Assembly: GCA_022661535.1 (NCBI GenBank)
Contig: JAKULF010000008.1
Coordinates: 2,790,001-2,854,000 of the forward strand
Reading direction: 5' to 3'
Origin: Eutypa lata
Lineage: Eukaryota; Ascomycota; Sordariomycetes; Xylariales; Diatrypaceae
Length of the DNA stretch: 64,000 nucleotides
The notes beneath the pieces are model-generated. The model saw only the letters and a program-made list of their open reading frames with translations. It searched no databases and had not been told where the DNA came from. Shown in pieces: positions 25,406-36,312 of this stretch. A program made the translations under genes and the position numbers. The first letter of the stretch is position 1. Each line of letters opens with the position of its first letter.

Positions 25406-25793
25406 CTAGCTAGCTAGCTAGGCGGAGTTCGCTAGGTATGCTTTATGTTTATAATGAGGACGGATGTCGACCTATGATTTAGGAGGTTGTGTCTACGTAG
25501 CGATTGTATTTTTGGACTAGCGCGGCGTTCTATCGAATGGGGTTTTTGAAAAGTAAATTTATCACTTATTCACTCGGATCAACCTTCTCGTGATCTTAAG
25601 ATATGCATACAGGCACAGGTCTTGTGTGGGTCGTGCCTTGAAGTAGCTGGGAAAGTAATTAAGATGCCGCCTTAAAGAGGGGCATTCAGGCTGCGTTGAA
25701 TGCCCTAGATGGCTTACAGCCTACCATCTGGCTGGCTCGCAAACAAGGTGGTTTATATTGTTCATCGCGAAGCTATCAACGTTTTAAGCCAAA
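25406..25793. other. Intergenic; short (CTAG)n repeat after the GPI3 stop
   Basis: About 390 bases. Positions 25403-25421 are CTAG tandem units directly at the GPI3 stop codon. Nothing else was seen. Confidence 0.4.
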
Positions 25794-26634
25794 ATGGCAT
25801 TCCATTCTCCAACGATCGCCGAAATTCGAGCATCTACTGAACGGCTGAGTAATCCCGACGCGTCGGCCACTGTCGTAATGCTTGGCGGAGACGTCGCCGT
25901 CAAGTTCGGCCAGACCGTCACTCTCCTAGAAGCGGAAAACCTCCGGTTCCTGTCAGAGAACAGCAAGATTCCCGTTCCCAGAGTCTTCGCGACCATGGTA
26001 GAGCCGGAGACTTACAGTAAATTCATCGTCATGGAGTACTTCGACGGCGAGAGGCTGAATCTCATCTGGCCATCGGTCACGGGCCTCGAAAGGCTCCAAG
26101 TCGCCGACCGGCTGAAAGCCGTCTTAGAAGACCTACGCAATCTCGATCCGCCCTCTTATTTCGGTTCTCTCAATCGACAGGCTTTCGACGATGGCATCTT
26201 CTGGACCCCGAAGCAGAACCCCGCCACCTCAGGTCCCTTCGAGACCGAAGACGTCCTGAATGAAGGTATTCTTAAGAAATTAGCAGAAAATGAGCCCCCG
26301 TCCCATCTTTCGCTCCTGCGGAAGCTCATGGACGCATGACCACTGAGTCGTGTTTACGCACGGGGATTTGCAACCGAAGAACATTCTTATAAAACGAAAG
26401 GCTTTTTCTTCTTCTGAAGGAGAGGAGGATGGGCACAAGAGTAGCAGTGAGATTGAGATCAAGATCATAGATTGGGAGATCTCCGGCTGGTATCCAGACT
26501 ACTGGGAATTTTGCAATTATACGGTTGCTAGTCGGTTTCGACCAGACTGGCTAGAGCTAGTGCAACAGATCATGCATGTGCGTGTCCCGGAATACCTGAT
26601 GTTACAGATCATTCGCAGTCTCCTATTCTACTAA
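25794..26634 (+). pseudogene. Broken APH-family phosphotransferase/kinase-like gene
   Basis: Kinase-fold protein of the aminoglycoside phosphotransferase (APH) family, widespread and mostly uncharacterised in fungi. The start ATG at 25794 opens a frame with the N-lobe (MLGGDVAVKFGQTV, IPVPRVF, FIVMEYFDGERL) up to LLRKLMDA, where it stops at 26338. The C-lobe continues in another frame: THGDLQPKNILI (catalytic HGD) from about 26356 and IIDWEISGWYPDYWEF (metal-binding Asp), ending at 26634. Between them a frameshift is followed by an in-frame TGA. An intron from GTATTC (26264) to the AG near 26347 would restore a frame but delete a conserved helix, so a pseudogene is preferred. Upstream neighbour is GPI3, downstream a convergent HET gene. 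Confidence 0.7.
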
Positions 26635-26741
26635 TAGACGTCACGTTGATTGTGGCATGTGACGATGCATTTGGTGTTATTAAGACGAATAATAAGATGG
26701 AACGAAACGGAATAGGAGCTAGCTAAAGCAACCATCCCGAC

Positions 26742-28550
26742 TCATGTGGAGATCGAACTTTTCGTGATCTTGAGATAAGGGGTGTAAAAGTCAAGCGGAA
26801 AAAGCGACTTGCGGACCACGGTTAGATCAGCTTCCAGCCCACCATCAAGGAGCTGGCGTCTCTTGAAAACTGGACCCTGGCGATCAGGAACCACCGTGTA
26901 GGTTCCCCTGGATCCTTCATCTCCCACGGACGACTGCGGGTGAAAGTAGCATTGATGTATCTGGTCGGGGGTAGAAGCAGCTATTCCACATATTATCCCC
27001 GACACGTTCCGGCCTAACAATCTCAGCTGAAAAGAAAGTCTCGGCCCGTTTTTGCTCTTCAAATCATAGGTTATATCATACACTTCTACTTCCTCTTCAC
27101 ATTCTTCCGTGCTTTGGCATTCTACACAGGCGACCGATGCCTTGGTTTCGATGTAGTCGAGATCATTCGCCTTCAATATGAGTGGGAGGAGATCAGGCCG
27201 GCTGTCGGCGGTAGGGGGCCCGTTGGAAATGAAGCAGGTTTGATAGTCCCATATAGAACATTCTTCCATATTTAACACGTAGAACCAAGGCCCATAACGA
27301 GTGTAATGGGAAACATGCTTTTTAGAACCCTGCTGTAAAACGATCGCAATCACTTTAGAATCTGCCTCTGCCGATGCCTTCTGCGGTGAAAGTTGCCCTG
27401 CTAATAGTTCCACTGGACTTCGCGACTGAGAGTCAGGATATGATGTAGTTGTCGGGCCATCGTCATTCAGGTCCGATTTCACGAGACAATTGAGAGCCGC
27501 CAGATACACATTCTTATTGGCGTCCAGAAGACTCCCGAGCCCTGGGAACTTGTGAATGTGAGTTCTATCAACTTTGAGTAACGGCAGGCTAATACGCAGG
27601 CCGCGCTCCGATATCGTGAATTCCGTGTCCGGAAAATGATGAGTAGTAGTAGGGATCGAAACATGGGTTTCGTGGAAATAAAATGGGGACTTGGCGAGCA
27701 TGTCGAAGGGTTCCCAATAGAAGGCCTCTGCAGAATTGCGCGGATCCGAGAGATTGCATTCTGGATCATAATTCCACAAGAATATCGTATGATCTTGTGT
27801 CGACCTCATAATATGCTCTTGAAGGCGGTGGAATGCCTTATGGCCCTCACCATACAATAGGGGCATATTTACGCCAAAAATCCCCAGGAGAGAGTAGGAC
27901 AAATCCTCAACCCTAGTGGTTTTTCTCTGAGAGGCCCATTGCAACCGCGTTGCAACCGAGACCTTCGAGATCGACAGTTCATGGCACAACACCAATCCAT
28001 ATATGCCGGTAATAGACTCAATGGTGTCCTTTAAGTCTAATTTCGTACCAATGTAGTCCCAGGTTCGTGAATAGAAGACGACTTCGAAAGGCGCTAGCAG
28101 TTCTTGAAGCGTCCAGCCGCGAGAGAACCAGCGACACTTTCGCAGTTGCCCCTTTGATGATGAGTTCGTGTCACCGAGATATACGTAGCATATCATGGAC
28201 CGTTCGTACCACCTAAACATGGAATTAATTGCTTCCGACAGCTCAGCACTAGAAAATCTATTAACAACACATAACCCATCAGCTTTATGTCCTTGTGTCC
28301 AATCGTACCTCGAAGATTTATCGATGCAGCATGTGTCTACCCAGGCCCAGTCCCAGCCGTCTACCCTAGCTTGCGAACAACAGAACTGAATTTTTCGGAA
28401 CCCCTTCTTCCGCATTGCAACTTCAAGATCCTTCATGTCTTGGAAACTGACTTCATCGTCGTCCCAAGTATGCGATAGAATAGCATAGGCCGGGACATAG
28501 TTTCCGACGAATTCTTTCAGCTCAAATGTATCTACATTGATTAACCACAT
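26742..28550 (-). CDS. HET-domain (heterokaryon incompatibility) protein
   Basis: Cytosolic protein of the fungal non-self recognition HET family; partners unknown. The reading frame runs 602 codons from the ATG at 28550. Family markers are YAILSHTWDDDEVSFQDM, VDGWDWAWVDTCCID, SEAINSMFRWYERS, GDTNSSSKGQLRKCRWFSRGWTLQELLAP and VEDLSYSLLGIFGVNMPLLYGEG. A 60-nt stretch, 28249-28308, interrupts the conserved CCIDKSSSAELSEAI motif. It has GTACGA...CTAG ends, so it is almost certainly an intron that happens to be 3n long and stop-free. The spliced protein is 582 residues (exons 28309-28550 and 26742-28248). The C-terminal 250 residues have no recognised domain. Confidence 0.93.
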   Translation of the reverse strand: MWLINVDTFELKEFVGNYVPAYAILSHTWDDDEVSFQDMKDLEVAMRKKGFRKIQFCCSQARVDGWDWAWVDTCCIDKSSRYDWTQGHKADGLCVVNRFSSAELSEAINSMFRWYERSMICYVYLGDTNSSSKGQLRKCRWFSRGWTLQELLAPFEVVFYSRTWDYIGTKLDLKDTIESITGIYGLVLCHELSISKVSVATRLQWASQRKTTRVEDLSYSLLGIFGVNMPLLYGEGHKAFHRLQEHIMRSTQDHTIFLWNYDPECNLSDPRNSAEAFYWEPFDMLAKSPFYFHETHVSIPTTTHHFPDTEFTISERGLRISLPLLKVDRTHIHKFPGLGSLLDANKNVYLAALNCLVKSDLNDDGPTTTSYPDSQSRSPVELLAGQLSPQKASAEADSKVIAIVLQQGSKKHVSHYTRYGPWFYVLNMEECSIWDYQTCFISNGPPTADSRPDLLPLILKANDLDYIETKASVACVECQSTEECEEEVEVYDITYDLKSKNGPRLSFQLRLLGRNVSGIICGIAASTPDQIHQCYFHPQSSVGDEGSRGTYTVVPDRQGPVFKRRQLLDGGLEADLTVVRKSLFPLDFYTPYLKITKSSIST

Positions 28551-29504
28551 CGTAAGCGACGTAGCTTATATACACCCCTATTTGTATATAGAAAGGATTA
28601 AGAAGACGGATAGGGCAGCTTCCTGAAAATACCTCTGAGCGATCCAGCAGATTACCGTGGATTGACGTTGATAGAGACACGTAAGACGTAAATGCATCTG
28701 ATATTTGCGGCTGAGATTCTCGATTTCAGCCCGTACCCCTCTTTCCATTCTCCAATAGATAATATCTTACGACTGGATTTCGCATATATCTCTGTTAGAA
28801 GAATTTTGAATATTGGGACTTACTAATTATGCAATAATACAACGTGGCGTCAGCCCAAGGCAACTGGAGAGACTTGTCACATAAGAATTCTTTTCTACAT
28901 AAACCACGGTCATTAAAATAAACTTCGTCTATGTTCTAGCGATAAACATAGATTCCCATAATAAGAACCAGTCTCACATCATTCGAAGTTACAAGCTGCG
29001 CTATATCGTTAATTTGGTGCTTGCAGTTACTATACGGCCACTTTTGATGACTTTCGAGTCTCCTTATGTTCCAAAAGTGAAGGCTTTATATTCCGTAAGT
29101 AACGTACATACAACTGATCTAACTAAAAGTGTGACTAGAAGGGGGGGGTTTAAAAGGGGAAGAAAGAAAAAAGGAAGCTGAATAGGCTAATAATATAAGA
29201 TAAAGAAATATTTACTCGAGGAAATACCACCCAGCAACCCGGAGCAAAGGCAACTTACTTGACACATATATCAAACATTCGTACTACCTACCATTAAAAC
29301 AAGAGGCTTGTCATTAAGGCCTTCGGGATTCCAAGCAAAATAAACTCCGAGGCGTTTATGTCAAAGCGTTGTGTTTCAATAGGGAGTTATAACGGCATTA
29401 AGGATGATATTGGAGATACCGCACAACTAAAGTTTCCGAGCTAACGCCCGCTAACTAGTGCCCCCCTATTCTCGAAGCTGTATAGAAGCTGTACAGTGAC
29501 CTAC
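28551..29504. other. Intergenic region, no gene recognised
   Basis: Upstream region shared by the divergent HET gene and the SDR-fold gene. It is AT-rich with a short G7 run near 29143. No frame of note was found. Confidence 0.4.
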
Positions 29505-29512
29505 TATAAATA
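29505..29512 (+). promoter_or_regulatory. Possible TATA box of the SDR-fold gene
   Basis: TATAAATA lies 97 bases before the ATG at 29609, followed by a pyrimidine- and CAAC-rich leader. The position suits a fungal TATA element; function is not shown. Confidence 0.35.
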
Positions 29513-29608
29513 TCAGACATTCTCATCAACCTCGAATTCATATTCACCACAATTGCAATACTTACAGATCACTTGAACTGTTCCATAAAGACAACTTACC
29601 CCTTTACC

Positions 29609-30511
29609 ATGAGTTTCTCATTTTCGCCCACGTACGGAGTTAACTTCGTGCCGACGCTCCACCAGAAAGTCCCAGCAGCTTTCCAGCCTGCTTCGAACCC
29701 TCTCCCTTCCCCATTCGTCGCAGCTATTACCGGCGCCAGCCGCGGCATCGGCAAGGCGACTGCCGAGCTGTTCGCCAAGGCCGGAGCCACCGGTCTGATC
29801 TTGACAGCGCGCAACGCGGATGCACTCGAAGAGACAAGGAGAACCTGCCAAGCCGCAGCAAAATCGGCTGACCTCAAGATCTCAACGCTGTCTGCCGAGT
29901 CCGGTGACGAAGCCGCGACCAAGAGGATCGTGGATGTCGTGAAGACGGAGCACGGGCGTCTCGACGTCCTGATCAACAACGCCGGCCTCGTCTGCACCGA
30001 CGCCTCGGCATGGAACAAGCTAGAGGGTATCCAATCAGACCAGATACGCATACCAATTGAAGCCAACTACATCGGCCGCTTCTTGACAATGCAGCATCTG
30101 CTGCCGATCCTGCTGGACTCGCCGAACGGAGCTAAGACGGTCATCAACGTGACGAGCATCTGCTCGCACTTCACGGGCTTCGGTGCTATGGGTTTCAACA
30201 TCTCGGCGCTGGCGACGGATAGACTAACGGAGATAGCTGCTGAGACGTACGCCGATAGAGGCCTGCTCTGCTACGCGGTACATCCTGGCGTTGTAAAAAC
30301 GACGCCACCCCCTGGGATGGACAAGGAGGCCTTGAAGCATGCCCACGATGAGCCCGACCTTTGCGGCGCCATGTGCCTTTGGCTAACGCGGGAGAAGCCG
30401 GACTGGTTGAGCGGGAGGTACCTGAGCGCTGGGTGGGATATTGATGAGCTGAAACTAAAGAGGGAGGAGATCGTGCAGGGTGATAAGCTCAAGTTTAAGA
30501 TGGTTGTGTAA
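29609..30511 (+). CDS. SDR-fold protein without the YxxxK catalytic pair
   Basis: Rossmann-fold protein of the short-chain dehydrogenase family, single exon, 300 residues. The ATG at 29609 has a good context (ACCATGAG); the open frame upstream has no ATG. Cofactor motif TGASRGIGKA and LDVLINNAG are intact. Ser of VTSICSHF sits 13 residues before the position where the catalytic Tyr belongs. That position reads Phe, and Tyr+4 reads Ala (GFNISALATDR), so both Tyr and Lys are gone. The C-terminus (HPGVVKTTPP, YLSAGWDIDEL) follows the fungal SDR pattern, so the frame is intact rather than decayed. It is either a binding/regulatory pseudoenzyme or uses an unusual mechanism. Confidence 0.88.
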   Translation: MSFSFSPTYGVNFVPTLHQKVPAAFQPASNPLPSPFVAAITGASRGIGKATAELFAKAGATGLILTARNADALEETRRTCQAAAKSADLKISTLSAESGDEAATKRIVDVVKTEHGRLDVLINNAGLVCTDASAWNKLEGIQSDQIRIPIEANYIGRFLTMQHLLPILLDSPNGAKTVINVTSICSHFTGFGAMGFNISALATDRLTEIAAETYADRGLLCYAVHPGVVKTTPPPGMDKEALKHAHDEPDLCGAMCLWLTREKPDWLSGRYLSAGWDIDELKLKREEIVQGDKLKFKMVV

Positions 30512-31719
30512 GGGCGGATACTGCCGCTTTGATTCACAGGCAAAGAGATCACCGCAACAACAACGATATTCGTTACATATTTATAGCGAAGGTATGAGTG
30601 CACGTAACTACGCTATGCAATGAAAATTAATTTCTACCAACTTGACCTCTTAGTTAGCCCGGCTTAAGGGCAATGCGCAGACATAGCAATGCGTACGTAC
30701 ATATCTACCTACTTTAGCAAACAATTTCTTCAAATTACTCGAGTTTCAAATTCTATTGAGATCAAGTTAATTCAGTGTCCTTTGCAGGACGCCACACCGA
30801 TGCAGTATGATACGACCATAAGAGAATCAAGCATAAATTTATCCTCGTAAAATGAGTCAAAAGCTTGGACGAAGGAATGTTACTGGTTACACAGCCATGC
30901 CACGAACAACAAAGAATTCCCCAACTTAATGGCAATACAACCTCGGACGTTATAGATAAAATGAAGGTTGGTATTTTCGGGAGCTCCCCGAGGAAGTTGC
31001 AACCAAGCAAATTTCCCGACAGCATTGCGCAGCTTCTAAGTTGCCACCATTCCAGCAAGACTTAGCAGGTATATGAGCTGTGGTACATGGGGGGCATCGG
31101 AAACACTTGACTCGCAAAACAGGAGACTATGGATTGGCTTTGTTATGCTTCTGTGGTGTTAAGAATTTTGGTATTGTGGGATCAAATGCCTGATGTTCGT
31201 CACACCGACCAGCGGCTGGAATGATTGCCCCATAGGGAGAGATCAAATCAAAAATCAATGGTCGTATTACCGAGAACCGATCAAAGTGTAAGCTTCCTTC
31301 TGGTCGCAAACTCCGGCAAGGAACGCAGTATATTTAGGAGCATGGCCACCCGGGGATTGGTTCTCTCTATTTAGGACTACAAAGCCAAAGTCATATAAGC
31401 TGACGTATTCTCACAGCCCCAAACCACTTTCCAAAAGAGCCATAATAACCACAGCACTCGCTCTCTATTACTAGAGTTGTGCGACAATTCTGCCAGTTTG
31501 AACGCTCTATCCGTCTACAGACGAATTACTCCACAGCCAAAACGATCAAGGACCGTCCATCCGATACAACAAGACTCTGGTGCGTAGGAATAGGTCAGAA
31601 TGTATTATTACTTCTGGAATTATACGCTAACGTTCTTCACATGCAGTTCCGAAAGTGTTCGACCGCGCTGTGACAGGCTAGACCGTGAATCCAAGAGATC
31701 CGGTGAAACGAAAGCAACC
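30512..31719. other. Intergenic region, no gene recognised
   Basis: 1.2 kb. Antisense and sense frames at 30762-31065 overlap on opposite strands and have no domain. Nothing further was seen. Confidence 0.4.
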
Positions 31720-31965
31720 ATGTGCCACGGGACGAAGCAGAGAAAGATTTGCACGACCTGCCATAAACAATATGGACCCACACATGAGAAGGAAGTCAAG
31801 TGCGCGGAAGCCGCAGCAAAAGATCTACCCTGGGGTGGCTGTGGCAAGGACAAGGAGTGGTGGGAGGTCCCTGGCAATCAAGTTGGAATATGCGAACCTT
31901 GTTATGAGGAGGAGGTCTCGAAAAGAAACGCAGAAGATTGCATCTTTGTCGGAGGAGAGGATTGA
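31720..31965 (+). CDS. Small Cys-rich hypothetical protein
   Basis: 81-residue frame from the ATG at 31720 (context ACCATGTG). Cysteines are spaced as in small zinc-binding fungal proteins: C at 2, CTTC (11-14), then KCAEAA, GGCG and GICEPCYEEE. It is acidic at the C-terminus and lacks a signal peptide or membrane segment. The frame is open upstream of the ATG, so an additional 5' exon is possible. No family recognised; kept because Cys pairs and composition are protein-like. Confidence 0.45.
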   Translation: MCHGTKQRKICTTCHKQYGPTHEKEVKCAEAAAKDLPWGGCGKDKEWWEVPGNQVGICEPCYEEEVSKRNAEDCIFVGGED

Positions 31966-32435
31966 TTATATCCAGGTTATCTATGTAGGCGTTGGGTCAT
32001 GGACAGTGGCTGAAATGAATAGTTACTGAAAGTCTTATATCACACCCACCTTACGTTGGATATAACATGCAGTTTCTCTATAATTTAGTCTGGGAATGTG
32101 ATATCTATGTCAGTTACTATCCTTCGCACAAATATCAGTCTCAATTGCTACATTCCTTGCGTAGGCCTTTCTATAAATTTCTACAAACTCTTTCAGTATA
32201 TTTGTATATGGAAATACCTTGTATATTTAGAAGTATAGAACGAGAGAGACAATCAGAAGCGACCACCACGGAAAATATGCAAAAATATGCAAATGGACAT
32301 AAAATGTCGCTAACTAATTAGAAGCGCTGCATATATGCCGCAACAGAGCAAATATACTGGTATGGCTACTAAAGCTACAGCGGCGTCGTTTTTAGCATGA
32401 TAATATCATGTTATTCACATTTCTATATCTGCTAT
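31966..32435. other. AT-rich intergenic stretch
   Basis: About 470 bases leading into the MITE-like element. No supported gene. Confidence 0.4.
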
Positions 32436-32914
32436 CCGCTTAATTGCCAAATAATAAAGTGACAAAAATCGATAACTTTAGTAATTGTATAACGCTTAAG
32501 TTTTAATACATCTTTTTATTAATGTTTATTATTACGAAATAAATATTAATACTTATTTATTATATAAAATGCAACATTATAATTCTTATAATATTATTGC
32601 GATAACTTTACTTTAAAACGATTTAAGCAATTATTACTTAATACTTTTAAGCTTAGCTTTTATAATAACTTTTATAATTATCTTAATATTTTTTATAATT
32701 TTTTACCGTATTAATTAAATAAGTTTTAAACTTATTTATTATTGTATTTTAAAAATGGTTTGTTTTTAAGATGTAACGTCTTAAAGTTAAGGGTATTTAG
32801 TAAGTATGTTGTTTACTTTTAAGGTCCTTGGCTAATAAGATTTATAGGATTTTTTTGATTTTAATACGTATATAGTACGTACTTAAGTTACTCTATCATT
32901 TGGCAATTGAGCGG
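32436..32914. mobile_element. MITE-like element with RIP-type changes
   Basis: 479 bp bounded by inverted repeats of 25 nt at 32436-32460 and 32890-32914. The arms match at 22 of 25 positions, and all three differences are transitions of the C-to-T/G-to-A kind. The interior is very AT-rich with no coding frame, so it would be non-autonomous. No target duplication is clear from the flanks. The call rests on the inverted ends plus the sharp composition change. Confidence 0.6.
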
Positions 32915-33971
32915 CGATGTATCCCTCCATCTTCGTCTGCCGTTACCACTTTCTCATACACATCTTACTACATTTCATTACTGACCACGTCCGCTAGAAC
33001 GGACTAATTAACACGTAAATAGCGCCTACCTGGTTGGCTAGCGCCCTACTACAATTGCAGTATCGCCTGAATGGAAAGACATCGTCTCACAGTTTGCAGC
33101 ACGAAAACAATAGCACCACTAAGTTCCAGCTTTAAAGCATGGATCCCCAGGACACTGGAGATATACTTAAGGCAGTAGTAGTATTAAAGGCCGTGAATGT
33201 TATATTGATACTGATTCCGATATGAGAGTTCGTAGTAGGACTAGCCTCTAGAATGGTAGATACTTCTCCGTCTTCGATTTCATTGGGGAGCGGCGTGTAA
33301 TTCTGTAAGCATCATGTAGGTGCTCTGTAAGTCAGAGTTATAGCGGAACCGCGGCTGGGGAGATGAGCAGCACCGACTAGAAATCGTGTAACTCGTATAT
33401 AACCTATGAATGTAAGGTATTGGTGAAGACGCCTTCAAAGCCAAATGTTTCTTAAAGGGGAGGATAGGTCCTTTCCTGTTAGTCTGAAGGTGTTGTCTGA
33501 TAGGAGGTTGTTGGGTGGCTATTGACCAGGTAATCCTATGGCAGTGTCGAGAACAGAAGAGATAGGTAACTATTATTGAATATGTCACTCCTAAACTTCC
33601 CAATACCCTTCCATGGTGAAAAGATACGGGACTCAGATCATAGTCTGTGAATTATACAAGCGTCGGTAAATTCTCGCTCCAAGTCCCACCCCCCTTTTTT
33701 GGAGCTGGGCATTTTACTGTTGTGTTAGAAACTCGAGGTATAACTTCCCCCATTTCCGTCGTATGTTAAAAATTCTCCTACTTGACTTTACCGGTACCCT
33801 TAAAGATTTCATGCATACTCTGCCTAACCCTGTAGACCCTTTCCCACCTTTGACGGGCCCCATGTGCAGTCAAGCTGTGAGGCATTTACGGGCTAGTCCG
33901 GAGTGGATATAATGCATAGTAAACGCCAGATTATCTAAGCGAGTCCAGCCAGTTGGATTGGGCACAATGGA
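32915..33971. other. Intergenic region upstream of tRNA-Gly
   Basis: About 1.05 kb of ordinary composition. The frame at 33280-33603 on the minus strand has no domain and is treated as chance. Confidence 0.4.
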
Positions 33972-34042
33972 GCATCAGTGGTTTAGTGGTAAAATCCATC
34001 GTTGCCATCGATGGGCCCCGTGTTCGATTCACGGCTGATGCA
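33972..34042 (+). tRNA. tRNA-Gly (GCC)
   Basis: 71-nt cloverleaf without intron. Acceptor GCATCAG pairs with CTGATGC; the anticodon arm is CATCG-TTGCCAT-CGATG with anticodon GCC; the T arm is CCGTG-TTCGATT-CACGG; discriminator A. The internal A box (TGGTTTAGTGG) and B box (GTTCGATTC) are intact. Confidence 0.96.
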
Positions 34043-34045
34043 TTC

Positions 34046-34050
34046 TTTTT
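34046..34050 (+). terminator. Pol III terminator of tRNA-Gly
   Basis: Run of five T residues starting four bases after the tRNA 3' end. Confidence 0.75.
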
Positions 34051-36082
34051 CCTGTTCTGGGCAGCAATTAATTTTTTATTTTTATACCTGTTTATTTTTT
34101 GTCTTCAGTAGCAGAGTATGTAGCTAGGAAACCTCGCTAAGTATATTTATTACTTACTGTCTACGTAGGTACCTATGGATGTATGAAATAATACTTGATG
34201 TGTCCTGTTTCAATGGTGACGTCACAAACATTATCCAAATTGAATATAAGGTAGACCTCGTGTTTTGTAAGTTGGTAGTGGGACCAAAACTTCAAGGTTG
34301 TTAGAAGCTGCATGTGTTGGAGAACTACTTATGCTACACTGCAGAATCCGAAACGAGAGAGTCCGCGTAAGAGTGCGGGGGATACGTAGCACTTTTGAAC
34401 GAATGACAGGTGTGTTTTGCCTTTATAATTGTTTACTACGAGTTTATTCGACAGTTGGTCACGTTGTAACTATTTCATCTATAATACAATGCATGTTTTG
34501 CAGGTAAGATGCAAGTAAATGTCTCTGGAGAAGGCCGAAAGAAGCGTGTAGGTTAGTTTGATTATAGCATCGATCTTCGTCCTCTGTCACACGAACGGCT
34601 TGGCCAGCGGAACAGACGGCTCTGTAAAGGCCACTTTGTTTGTGACATAATGCCGTTTATATTGCCTCTTTATGACAGCGTGGATCATGTTATTGTAAAG
34701 ATGATATAATTAGACGCTCGCAACGGAAGATCAGCAGGCCCTTATACGAATGGGAACCTTGGTTGCCAATTAAGAATCCACCCCGGATCATTATCGATAA
34801 ATATATAACCGCACAACAGACAACATGCCTATCAAGCCCTATCCGAAGGAGAAAGTTTATGCAAAGAAGGGCAGGCGGCGCGGGGTTTTTGTTACTACCA
34901 CTCTGCCACTGTATTGTACCAGCCCCAAATGGAGCAGTAACATTCGGCCCTACATAACGCGATAAGAGGAACCCTGGTCAATGACGCAAACGTGGTAAGA
35001 ACCTAGCAAATCCCGCGCTTCCTGTGGAGACCACGATCAGCGATCAAGGCCCGTCAAGCTGGGCTGGCTGGCTGGCTGGGCTGGTTGTTGTGTGAAATGG
35101 GCTGGCTGATGGGCCACAGCTCAACTGCCAGACTGCCTACACCCGTAGATTGGTGTGTAAGCTTTAGCTAACCGAAAGCCGACCAAGCGTCGGGCCTTGA
35201 AGCCTACATAGAGCATCTACCTAGTCGCTTGAATGGATCCGGACTGCGTGCTTACATGGAACCGAGTCTTGTCAAAAGGGCACCGAGGTATGTAGTGCGA
35301 AAGGAGAGGGCGAGAGGCTAGCAAAGCTCTGATAGACTACACTAGACTAGACGGAAAGGTGGCCAATTAATTCTAGCGGTTGAAATCTCTGTGTTCCTGT
35401 GCTAAACGACCCGACCAACAGCGTTTTGCTGTGTGTAATCCTGCATATAGCCTTGCAGTAGCTAAGAAAAGTGCGCCATTGCTTCTAACGCGGCGCTGTG
35501 CCTTTTAGAGGATCATCATCGACGTATGTGTGTATGTATGTACATTCGTCCACCAGTTGCACCAGACGGGTTGACGAGCGTTTCAGCATCTCTGTGACAT
35601 GTTAGAGTAGGGAAAAGGATTACGAGTCCGTCCCAAAGTCGTTCCCCCAGGCCACCTAGAGGCTAGGCAAAGAAGAAAGAAACAACCCCATCTCGACCCC
35701 GAACGGATAATGACATGTCGATTATTGCAAGATAACAAGTTTTGACTATTGCGTCCTTTCGTGTCTCTCTCTTGGGGGTGTTCCATTTTGTTATCGCTAA
35801 AACTGCTAGGTTCCGGCCAAGTTTTTCAAGTTTTGGGACTAGGCTGACTGGCTGGGCCAGCCCACCACACTTGCACACACCCCTGTCTTCCTGGTTAGAG
35901 AGCTAACGGGTTAATCATATGCAAGCTATATCCACCCTGGCCTACTTTTTGGGCGGTGGTGCAATCCACCAACCATGCCATGGTCTCGCGCCGGGACTGA
36001 TGATATCCTCAAGGGCAAAGAAAAAGGATGACATCCGCACTTGACGGGGACAGAAGGATTTATCCTATTGTTCATATTTCAT
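34051..36082. other. Intergenic region, no gene recognised
   Basis: 2 kb with only short unsupported frames. A GGCT-type simple repeat occurs around 35057-35085. Confidence 0.4.
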
Positions 36083-36116
36083 ACACACACACACACACAC
36101 AATACAATACAATACA
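36083..36116. repeat. (AC)n microsatellite followed by ATACA units
   Basis: Nine AC units, then AATAC repeats, about 200 bases before the small membrane-protein gene. Confidence 0.8.
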
Positions 36117-36312
36117 TATATATTGCAGGCTAATCTTGTCTTTCGTTCCACGCTATCGCTGCTGATAACCCAGCTCCATCTCTGTCGCTCAATCCGTTCG
36201 CTATAAACACACGAACTTGCACGCTATCGGCATTTTGCTGATATCCCATCGCTACTGCGGGTTAGCCCCGCCATCATATATCCTCGTCTAGCAGAGACTC
36301 TCGCTTTTCGCA

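Noticed and set aside
33280..33603. 107-codon minus-strand frame
   Set aside because: No domain, no exon structure, ordinary length for chance.
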